From: CF-161 sp035259145
GTDB lineage: Bacteria > Chloroflexota > Dormibacteria > Dormibacterales > Dormibacteraceae
Assembly: GCA_035259145.1 (NCBI GenBank)
Contig: DATFWQ010000212.1
Location: forward strand, 1 to 10,869
Length of the DNA: 10,869 nt
Direction of reading: 5' to 3'
The position numbers and the translations under genes are program-made. The notes below the pieces were generated by a model. The model was given only the letters and a program-made list of their open reading frames with translations, had not been told where the DNA came from and did not search any database. This document shows positions 6,301 through 10,869 of this stretch, piece by piece; within the stretch, counting starts at the first letter, position 1, and the number at the start of each line of letters is the position of its first letter.

Positions 6301-6981
6301 GCTCGGGGCGTCTTTGGCTTCTGGCCGGCGCGGGCTTGTGGCGACGACCTCGTGCTGGACAATGGAGTCAGGTTCCCGATGCTCCGGCAGCAGGTGGATC
6401 ACGGCGACGACCGGCCCAACCTGTCGCTGGCCGACTTCGTGAGCGCGGCCGGAGACCACCTGGGCGCCTTCGCCGTCACCGCCGGCGTAGGCGCCGAAGA
6501 GCTGGCGAAGCGCTTCGAGGCAGATCAGGACGACTACCGGGCGATCATGGTCAAGGCGCTGGCTGACCGGCTGGCAGAGGCATTCGCCGAGTATCTGCAC
6601 GAGATGGCCAGGCGGGAATGGTACGAGCGGGGTCCGCGGCTCACCAACAGGGACCTCATCGCCGAGAAGTACCGCGGCATCCGGCCGGCTTCTGGCTATC
6701 CGGCCTGCCCCGACCACACTGACAAGCGGACGCTGTTCGATCTGCTGGGCGCGCGCGAGCTGGGCCTAGAGCTCACCGAGACGTGCGCGATGACACCGGC
6801 GGCCTCGGTAGCAGGGCTCTACTTCGGCCACCCCGAGGCCCGCTACTTCACAGTTGGCAAGATCGGCCGCGACCAGGTGACGGACTACGCAAGCCGAAAG
6901 GGCATGACCGTGTCTGAAGTCGAGCGCTGGCTCAGGCCGAACCTCGGCTACGAGCCGGCGCCAGACCCTGCCCTTCAGTAA
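3343..6981 (+). CDS. metH: Cobalamin-dependent methionine synthase MetH
   Basis: Transfers the methyl group of 5-methyltetrahydrofolate to homocysteine through cobalamin, giving methionine and tetrahydrofolate in the cytoplasm. All four modules are present in the usual order in about 1212 residues (E. coli enzyme about 1227). The homocysteine domain (about 5-310) has zinc ligands Cys236 (SINCALG) and Cys299-Cys300 (GSCCGTG). The pterin domain (about 335-600) opens with GERTNVTGSARF from residue 349. The cobalamin module (about 630-865) carries DVHDIG with the cobalt-ligating His754, SGLITPS (799-805) and GGATTS (828-833). The AdoMet reactivation domain (about 890-1212) has RPASGYPACPDH beginning at Arg1114. 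All key residues are present, so the enzyme should be active and reactivatable. Start choice is uncertain: GTG 3343 is used because a TACCGT box lies 7 nt upstream; TTG 3325 would add six residues. It begins 65 nt after pspA and probably has its own promoter. Confidence 0.97.
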   Translation: MNAETRLRELLTRRIAVLDGAIGTMMQRRRLAEADFRGERFRNHPRPLQGDNDILCLTRPDVVEEVHRAYLEAGADIITTNTFTATPVSQADYGLRALAYEMNRAGAEIARAAVSAYGDRFVAGSLGPTNVTLSLSPRVDDPTYRAVTFEELRAGYAEAARGLRDGGVDLLMVETVFDTLNGKAAIAAAREVAPELPLVVSVTIVDRSGRNLSGQTVEAFLTSVEHAEPLAVSINCALGAAEIRPYLVDLARAAPVPVFCYPNAGLPNAFGGYDELPETMGALLEEFATSGLVNALGSCCGTGPEHTALIRAAVEGLAPRPIPARSRRTRLSGLEPFEIAPDTNFVMIGERTNVTGSARFRRRIEAEDYAGALEIALEQVRGGANLLDVNMDADLLDSERAMGRFLNLLATEPEVARLPIIVDSSRFSVLEAGLKCLQGKGLANSISLKEGEAAFLEQARRVRRLGAGVVVMAFDERGQADTAERKVEICERGYRLLTEGVGFPPEDIVFDPNVLAIATGIEEHAGYARAFIEATREIKRRCPGAKVSGGISNLSFSFRGNDRVREAIHSAFLYHAIKAGLDMGIVNAGQLAVYEDIPPDLLELVEDVIFDRRPDATERLVEFARSVSGEGTRRERDLSWREGTVEERLTHSLVHGEVDFIEEDTEEARQKLGRPLSVIEGPLMAGMQVVGDLFGAGKMFLPQVVKSARAMKRAVAYLEPFMEADKRAALAAGGRSDGDAQAKVVLATVKGDVHDIGKNIVGVVLGCNSYQVVDLGVMVPAERILDTAAAEGAAVVGLSGLITPSLDEMVRVAREMERRGLNLPLLIGGATTSKQHTAVRIAPEYSGPTVHVVDASRVVGVVSSLLDAERRAELDRENRELQERLRDQHAGKATRTLLTLDAARENRARPAFDGLEVPSFTGRRVVEPSLAVLRGYIDWTFFFHAWELRGRFPGILSHPELGPAARELYENAQTLLDEIVANGWLRARGVFGFWPARACGDDLVLDNGVRFPMLRQQVDHGDDRPNLSLADFVSAAGDHLGAFAVTAGVGAEELAKRFEADQDDYRAIMVKALADRLAEAFAEYLHEMARREWYERGPRLTNRDLIAEKYRGIRPASGYPACPDHTDKRTLFDLLGARELGLELTETCAMTPAASVAGLYFGHPEARYFTVGKIGRDQVTDYASRKGMTVSEVERWLRPNLGYEPAPDPALQ

Positions 6982-7032
6982 AAGGCTTGACGGGAGAGGC
7001 GCTGAAGCGGTCACATGCCGCGCAGGCAGCCG

Positions 7033-7518
7033 TCAGGCGCAGAGAAGATCTTCGCCGTTCGAGGGCACGATCTGGTCCCAGCGCAGTGTAAGTTCGGCCA
7101 TCGGCCGGTCGGCGGAGCGGACACTCATCTCGATCCTGTCGGTCAGCCGGAGCCGCGCCACCTGGGCGCAATCCTGGAGGAATGGGAAGATGACCGGGCG
7201 AATGAGGTTGGTCACGTAGTCGACGGCTCTGACGTCGCCGCCGGATCGGGCGCCCATGATGGACCGATCCTGGAAAGCCATCACTACCACCTCGTCGCTA
7301 AGGGCAACGGGGTGGGTCCAGCCATGTGCCGCCTGCACCAGCGTTGCCAGCAGACGCAGACGGGCTTCCAGGCGCCTCATGGGCTCCGCCGGCCCCTCGA
7401 TCCAGAGGGGGACGTCGCGGAGCGGGCGGAAGGGTTCCTGCTCCGGATAGCGGGCGCTGAGACCGAGGTCGGCCACCCCCGCGAATGGCCCGGGAACTTT
7501 GATCGTGATCTCGTCCAT
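7033..7518 (-). CDS. Hypothetical protein, 161 aa
   Basis: I do not recognise this protein. It is soluble-looking, with no signal peptide or membrane segment. An N-terminal strand-rich part (ITIKVPGPF, residues 4-12) is followed by a proline-rich turn region (24-46), then a clear amphipathic helix (PMRRLEARLRLLATLVQAAHG, about 46-66). The rest alternates strands and helices, ending in LTLRWDQIVPSNGEDLLCA. Codon use on this strand is strongly G/C-ending, like the neighbours; the overlapping + strand frame (7015-7566) lacks that character. The upstream AGGG about 5 nt from the ATG is a modest ribosome binding site. The gene is convergent with metH (51 nt between stops) and divergent from the racemase gene, and may share a control region with the latter. 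A paired or domain-of-unknown-function family is likely, but no function should be assigned. Confidence 0.7.
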   Translation of the reverse strand: MDEITIKVPGPFAGVADLGLSARYPEQEPFRPLRDVPLWIEGPAEPMRRLEARLRLLATLVQAAHGWTHPVALSDEVVVMAFQDRSIMGARSGGDVRAVDYVTNLIRPVIFPFLQDCAQVARLRLTDRIEMSVRSADRPMAELTLRWDQIVPSNGEDLLCA

Positions 7519-7525
7519 CTAGCCC

Positions 7526-7547
7526 TGGTGTCGCAAGTACGGCACCA
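7526..7547. promoter_or_regulatory. Imperfect palindrome in a divergent promoter region
   Basis: Arms TGGTGTCG (7526-7533) and CGGCACCA (7540-7547) are inverted copies with one T-G mismatch around a 6-nt centre. The site lies 8 nt before the - strand start at 7518 and about 80 nt before the racemase ATG, a position suited to an operator controlling one or both genes. No regulator gene is adjacent. Confidence 0.3.
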
Positions 7548-7609
7548 ACCTCTATCCATTCATTAACGCACGGATGCCCGATTCTGCCAAGCCTGTGCCT
7601 GGCGACGGT

Positions 7610-7615
7610 TACAGT
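7610..7615 (+). promoter_or_regulatory. Candidate -10 box (TACAGT) of the CoA-racemase gene
   Basis: TACAGT fits TANNNT and ends 13 nt before the ATG at 7629, implying a leader of only a few nucleotides. It overlaps the alternative GTG start at 7614, which argues against that start. No clear -35 was seen. Confidence 0.3.
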
Positions 7616-7628
7616 GGCTCCGGGTTCC

Positions 7629-8777
7629 ATGGCCCTAGAGGGAATCCGAGTCCTTGACCTCACCCGGTTGCTGCCCGGGGCCATCTGCACACTCCTCCTC
7701 GCCGACATGGGCGCTGACGTGATCAAGGTGGAGGAACCCGGCTCGGGTGACTACATGCGGTGGCATCCGCCCCTGCGGGACGGTCAGAGCGTGCTGTTCA
7801 ACGTTCTCAACCGCAACAAGCGGAGCGTGACCCTGAACCTGAAGTCGGACGCCGGCCGCGAGCTCTTTCTGGACATGTGCCGGCGGGCCGACGTTGTGGT
7901 CGAGGGGAATCGACCAGGTGTGATGGCCCGCCTCGGTCTGGCCTGGCCGGTGCTCCGCGAACGCAGCCTGAAGCTGATCATGTGCGCGATCACGGGCTAC
8001 GGCCAGGACGGGCCCTTCTCGCAGCGGGCCGGGCACGACCTCAATTACATGGCCATCGCCGGAGCCCTGTCGATGAACGGCCGCCGGGGCGACGCTCCAC
8101 ATCCGCTGGCCGTGCAGGTCGCGGACATCGGCGGCGGCGGGCAGGCCGCAGCCACCGCCATCCTGGGCGCCCTGCTCACGGTCGCCCGCGGCGGTGAGGG
8201 ACGGTACCTGGACGTCTCCATGACCGACGGCGCGTTCAGCTGGCTCGCCGTCCCACTGGCCCAGGTGAGTGCACAGGGATCCATCCCACGCGGCATGCAC
8301 CGCCTGACCGGTCGCTACGCGTGCTACGGCGTGTACGAGTGCGCCGACGGCCGCTTCATGTCAGTCGGAGCCCTGGAGCCGAAGTTCTGGCGGGCGCTCT
8401 GCGAGGCGCTCGGTCGCCCGGACCTGATCGAGGGCCAGTACGCCGAAGGTGAGGCGCAGGAGCGCTTGCGGTCCGACGTCGCATCTGTGTTCGCCGCACG
8501 GAGCCGCGATGAGTGGAGCCAGGTGCTCGGCGGCCTGGACGTCTGTTGCGAGCCTGTGCTCGAGCTGGAGGATGTGGCAGCCCACCCCCAGATTAGGGCG
8601 CGAGGTCTGCTCGTCGACGAGCCAACCGGCCTGGAGATTGCTCCGGCTGTTCGGCTAAGCGAGGCCTGGCGTCGCAAAGGGCCACCGCGCCTTGGTGAGG
8701 ACACGGCCGAGATCCTGGCCAGTGTGGGCGTCGACGAGCACCGGCTGAAGGAGCTCCGAGCGGCCGGCGTCGTTTGA
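7629..8777 (+). CDS. Class III CoA-transferase family, alpha-methylacyl-CoA racemase-like
   Basis: A 382-residue CaiB/BaiF family protein. The N terminus (ALEGIRVLDLTRLLPG, ADMGADVIKVEEPGSGD) is the typical CoA-binding start, and VEGNRPGVMARLGL and ITGYGQDGPF are family blocks. The middle points to the racemase branch rather than a transferase: AGHDLNY contains His136, VADIGGGG contains Asp166 and VGALEPKFW contains Glu250. These correspond to the His, Asp and Glu catalytic residues described for alpha-methylacyl-CoA racemase. Such enzymes invert the 2-methyl centre of branched acyl-CoAs so that beta-oxidation can proceed. DVSMTDG near 195-201 is another family block. The ATG at 7629 is preferred to the GTG at 7614 because the latter overlaps a -10-like box and homologues begin close to MALEG. 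A CoA-transferase with a different substrate remains possible. The gene stands alone on this strand, with coaE convergent downstream. Confidence 0.88.
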   Translation: MALEGIRVLDLTRLLPGAICTLLLADMGADVIKVEEPGSGDYMRWHPPLRDGQSVLFNVLNRNKRSVTLNLKSDAGRELFLDMCRRADVVVEGNRPGVMARLGLAWPVLRERSLKLIMCAITGYGQDGPFSQRAGHDLNYMAIAGALSMNGRRGDAPHPLAVQVADIGGGGQAAATAILGALLTVARGGEGRYLDVSMTDGAFSWLAVPLAQVSAQGSIPRGMHRLTGRYACYGVYECADGRFMSVGALEPKFWRALCEALGRPDLIEGQYAEGEAQERLRSDVASVFAARSRDEWSQVLGGLDVCCEPVLELEDVAAHPQIRARGLLVDEPTGLEIAPAVRLSEAWRRKGPPRLGEDTAEILASVGVDEHRLKELRAAGVV

Positions 8778-8873
8778 GACCCGAGCCTGCTGGTCATCGC
8801 GGCGTCACCGGGCATCTACGGGGGCAGGGTGGTTGCGCGTCGTCGGCCGCCGGGAGCTGTTCGAGCGGCGCTC

Positions 8874-8915
8874 AGAGGGGTCAGGTCCACTTCTGTGGGC
8901 CGAGAGGGGGTCAGG
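8874..8915. repeat. Direct repeats flanking a hairpin between convergent genes
   Basis: AGAGGGGTCAGG (8874-8885) recurs as AGAGGGGGTCAGG (8903-8915), differing by one extra G. Between them GGTCCAC (8884-8890) pairs with GTGGGCC (8895-8901) around TTCT, with one G-T wobble. The second repeat contains the stop codon of coaE (- strand, 8911-8913). A GGGGTCAGG core of this sort resembles ends of small palindromic elements in other bacteria, from memory; here there is no transposase. It could also serve as a two-way terminator, though it lacks a T run. Confidence 0.45.
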
Positions 8916-9510
8916 ACGGGCCGGCGATCTCTGCCCAGACTCGCTCGACCTGAGCCTGCAGCCGCGCCATGGTGCCGGTGTTCTCGATGACGCGCGTCGC
9001 CAGCCGGCGCTTCTCCTCGATCGGCATCTGGGCCGCGATGCGCGCGCGTGCCTGCTGCGCGGTCATCCCACGCAGGTCGACGAGCCGGCGGACCTGCAGC
9101 TCCTCGGGCGCGTAGACGAGGACCACGTCCTCGAACACGCCCGCTCCGCGGCTCTCGAAGAGCAGGGGGATGTCCAGCACCACCACCTGGTCGCCCCGCT
9201 CGGCCGCCTCCTGCTGGCGTTCGGCCATCCACTGCCGCACCAGGGGGTGGACGATCCCGTTCAGCCGCCGGCGGGCATCGGGGTCGTTGAACGCGATCTC
9301 TGCCAGGCGGGCCCGGTCCAGCTCGCCATCAGCTGTGACGATGGTCGGGCCGAACTCCTGAGCCAGGCGCCGCAGGCCCTCCGTGCCCGGTGCCTGCACG
9401 GCTCTGGTCGCCTCGTCGGCGTCGATGACGGTCGCTCCCATTCTCCGCAGCATGGCCGAGACCGTGCTCTTTCCCGTGGCGATCCCCCCGGTGAGGCCTA
9501 CGACTTTCAT
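8911..9510 (-). CDS. coaE: Dephospho-CoA kinase
   Basis: Catalyses the last step of coenzyme A synthesis, ATP-dependent phosphorylation of the 3'-hydroxyl of dephospho-CoA, in the cytoplasm. The 199-residue product has the expected length. Residues 1-16 contain the strand and P-loop (MKVVGLTGGIATGKST, Walker A at 8-16). VIDADEATRAV (29-39) is the conserved acidic block after the P-loop, containing the DAD motif. IVHPLVRQWM (86-95) and VLDIPLLFES (111-120) are family blocks forming the substrate site. RIAAQMPIEEKRRLA (157-171) is the lid-side Q-x-P/EEKR segment, and VIENTGT (174-180) is the C-terminal Asn-x-Gly motif. The ATG at 9510 begins immediately before the first strand and is the natural start. 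No ribosome binding site is evident; a CATCGT box 8 nt upstream suggests a leaderless transcript. The gene is divergent from fixC with a 22-nt gap. Confidence 0.96.
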   Translation of the reverse strand: MKVVGLTGGIATGKSTVSAMLRRMGATVIDADEATRAVQAPGTEGLRRLAQEFGPTIVTADGELDRARLAEIAFNDPDARRRLNGIVHPLVRQWMAERQQEAAERGDQVVVLDIPLLFESRGAGVFEDVVLVYAPEELQVRRLVDLRGMTAQQARARIAAQMPIEEKRRLATRVIENTGTMARLQAQVERVWAEIAGPS

Positions 9511-9517
9511 AACCGCT

Positions 9518-9523
9518 TACGAT
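9518..9523 (+). promoter_or_regulatory. -10 box (TACGAT) for leaderless fixC
   Basis: TACGAT ends 9 nt before the GTG at 9533, so transcription would begin at the start codon. There is no Shine-Dalgarno sequence in the interval. The -35 region would lie inside the coaE coding sequence (near 9495-9500) and no strong hexamer is visible there. Confidence 0.5.
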
Positions 9524-9524
9524 G
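9519..9524 (-). promoter_or_regulatory. coaE: Overlapping -10-like box (CATCGT) for coaE
   Basis: On the - strand CATCGT ends 8 nt before the coaE ATG and covers five of the six base pairs of the fixC -10 box. The first base departs from TANNNT, so it is weaker than its partner. Position and lack of any ribosome binding site are the arguments for it. Confidence 0.3.
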
Positions 9525-9532
9525 TTGCGCCA

Positions 9533-10869
9533 GTGGCCGACGAGGAGAAGCTGGACGCGATAGTGGTCGGCGCCGGCCCTTCGGGAACGGCGGCCGCCTT
9601 CACGATGGCGAAGGCCGGACTGCAGGTTGCCCTGGTCGAGAAGGGCGTCAAGCCCGGCTCGAAGAACGTCATGGGCGGCATCTTCTACAACCATTACCTC
9701 GAGCAGCTCATGGGGGATGACTGGAAGCAGGCGCCGCTGGAGCGTCCGATAATCGACGAGCAGCGCTGGCTGATGACCGACCACGCGGCCATCGCCCTCG
9801 GCTACAAGAACATCCGCAACCGCGAGCATCCCCACTCGTTCTCAGTGCTGAGAGCCAGGTTCGACCCCTGGTTCGCGGGCAAAGCCGAAGAAGCCGGCGC
9901 GTTCCTCATCCCCGAGACGGTGGTCGAGGAGCTGCTCATCAAAGGTGGGAAGGTCGTCGGGGTGCGCACCGGCCGCGAGGGCGACCTCTACTCGAATGTG
10001 GTGGTGGTCTGTGAGGGCATCGGGCTCGGCAGTCAGCTCCTGGTGCGGGCCGGCCTCAAGAAGCCGCTCAAGGCCAATCAGGCCGCGATGGCAGCCAAGG
10101 AGATCATCGCGCTCGATCCGGCGGTGATCGAGTCAAGGTTCAACTGCGAGCCAGGCGAGGGCGCTTCGGTCGAGTGCTACGGCGCGGCAACGCGGGGGCT
10201 GAGCGGTTTCATGTTCATCTACACGAACCGCGACACGCTCAGTGTCGGCGGCGGCGTGCTCCTCAGCGAGATGTCTGATACGCGGCTATCGCGAGAAGAG
10301 CTGGCCCGACGGACGCCCAACGAGCTCATGAACCACTTCAAGAGCCACCCCGCCATCAAGCCCCTGCTGCAAGGCGGCGAGACGGTGGAATACCTGGCCA
10401 AGATGATTCCCGAAGGCGGTTACAAGGACATACCGAAGCTGTACGGCAACGGCTACCTCGTTTGCGGCGACGCGGCCATGCTGTCCAATCCGGTTCACCG
10501 AGAGGGCTCCAACCTGGCGATGGAGAGCGGGCGGTTGGCCGGTGAGACCGTGATCAGAGCGCACGAGCGAGGCGACTTCGGTGAGACGGCGCTCCGCGAG
10601 TACAAGCTGCGGCTGGACAGGAGCTGGATCATGGCCGACATGCGAAAGTACGACGGCGCAGTCCCGCTGCTGGAGCACAACCCACAGATGCTGGGCAAGT
10701 ACCCCCAGGTCCTCGACCGGGCCATGGACGAGTTCTTCCGCGTAGACGGCGTGTCCAAATGGGATAAGCAGTCCAGGATCCTGCGGGCGTTCCGCAAGGC
10801 GGGCCTGTTCAGGATGGGCTGGGACACGCTGAAGGCGGGCTGGACGCTCACCCGGCCGATCCACCGATA
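9533..10869 (+). CDS. fixC: FixC-type electron-transfer-flavoprotein:quinone oxidoreductase (3' end cut by window)
   Basis: An FAD-dependent membrane-associated oxidoreductase that takes electrons from electron-transfer flavoprotein (FixAB type) and passes them to quinone, usually with the ferredoxin FixX. The frame is open for 445 codons with no stop before the window edge. The N terminus has the dinucleotide-binding fold (VVGAGPSGTAAA, residues 12-23, with an acidic residue ending strand 2 at LVEKG). SKNVMGGIFY (about 44-53) and the late FAD block YLVCGDAAMLSNPVHREGSN (just after residue 310) are FixC/ETF-QO features. No 4Fe-4S cysteine cluster is seen in the part present, as in FixC, which relies on separate FixX. 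Family length is about 430, so only a little is missing. The GTG start is set by a TACGAT box 9 nt upstream and by the fold beginning at residue 9. With fixC apparently first in its transcript, fixX, fixA or fixB may follow outside the window. Confidence 0.9.
   Translation, partial: MADEEKLDAIVVGAGPSGTAAAFTMAKAGLQVALVEKGVKPGSKNVMGGIFYNHYLEQLMGDDWKQAPLERPIIDEQRWLMTDHAAIALGYKNIRNREHPHSFSVLRARFDPWFAGKAEEAGAFLIPETVVEELLIKGGKVVGVRTGREGDLYSNVVVVCEGIGLGSQLLVRAGLKKPLKANQAAMAAKEIIALDPAVIESRFNCEPGEGASVECYGAATRGLSGFMFIYTNRDTLSVGGGVLLSEMSDTRLSREELARRTPNELMNHFKSHPAIKPLLQGGETVEYLAKMIPEGGYKDIPKLYGNGYLVCGDAAMLSNPVHREGSNLAMESGRLAGETVIRAHERGDFGETALREYKLRLDRSWIMADMRKYDGAVPLLEHNPQMLGKYPQVLDRAMDEFFRVDGVSKWDKQSRILRAFRKAGLFRMGWDTLKAGWTLTRPIHR

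Noticed and set aside
6970..7035. Terminator between metH and the convergent 161-aa gene
   Set aside because: The candidate stems are short (a mismatched 6-pair stem at 6970-6986; 6-bp arms 36 nt apart at 6988-7035) and have no T run on either strand.
7015..7566. 183-codon frame on + opposite the 161-aa gene
   Set aside because: Its codon use lacks the G/C third-position bias of the neighbours, while the - strand frame shows that bias throughout and has a plausible start.
7635..8300. 221-codon frame on - opposite the CoA-racemase gene
   Set aside because: It is antisense to conserved CaiB/BaiF blocks and contains no motif of its own.
8833..9720. 295-codon frame on + across coaE and the fixC start
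   Set aside because: It runs against a dephospho-CoA kinase with an intact P-loop and out of frame through the FAD-binding start of FixC.

Overview
This is a 10.9 kb, GC-rich (by eye roughly two thirds G+C), gene-dense bacterial chromosomal segment. It carries ordinary housekeeping and metabolic genes plus one compact membrane-stress operon and one unusual cluster of hairpin repeats. No rRNA, tRNA, CRISPR array, transposase or phage gene was seen. Several genes appear to start with little or no 5' leader, from a TANNNT -10 box 7-9 nt before a GTG codon. That habit, together with GC richness and GTG starts, fits Actinobacteriota, Chloroflexota or Deinococcota-like lineages. A Chloroflexota or actinobacterial source is a guess; no gene here fixes the phylum.

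Layout. Positions 1-454 hold an 84-residue hypothetical protein and a 35-residue single-pass membrane microprotein, both on +. Positions 455-782 contain no gene and are filled by tandem copies of a GC-rich multi-hairpin repeat. Positions 783-3277 hold a three-gene + operon: a free-standing NfeD-type OB-fold protein, a flotillin (SPFH) protein and a PspA/IM30 protein. The last two overlap by 4 nt. Next on + is a complete cobalamin-dependent methionine synthase, metH (3343-6981). A 161-residue unknown protein lies on the - strand (7033-7518), convergent with metH and divergent from an alpha-methylacyl-CoA racemase-like class III CoA-transferase (7629-8777, +). coaE (8911-9510) lies on -, convergent with the racemase gene. 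fixC (from 9533, +) is divergent from coaE by only 22 nt and runs off the right edge.

How the genes work together. The NfeD-flotillin-PspA trio is a recognised kind of envelope-stress or membrane-microdomain module: flotillin forms membrane assemblies, NfeD domains partner with it, and PspA coats damaged membrane. metH closes the methyl cycle (homocysteine plus methyl-tetrahydrofolate to methionine). coaE makes CoA, the racemase-like enzyme acts on acyl-CoA thioesters, and FixC passes electrons from electron-transfer flavoprotein to quinone. The right-hand third is therefore loosely themed on CoA and acyl-CoA metabolism, but gene orientation argues against a single operon.

The most interesting features are the hairpin-repeat cluster with a covarying stem, the very short coaE/fixC divergent promoter with overlapping -10 boxes, the leaderless-looking starts, and the membrane-segment-free NfeD beside flotillin and PspA.
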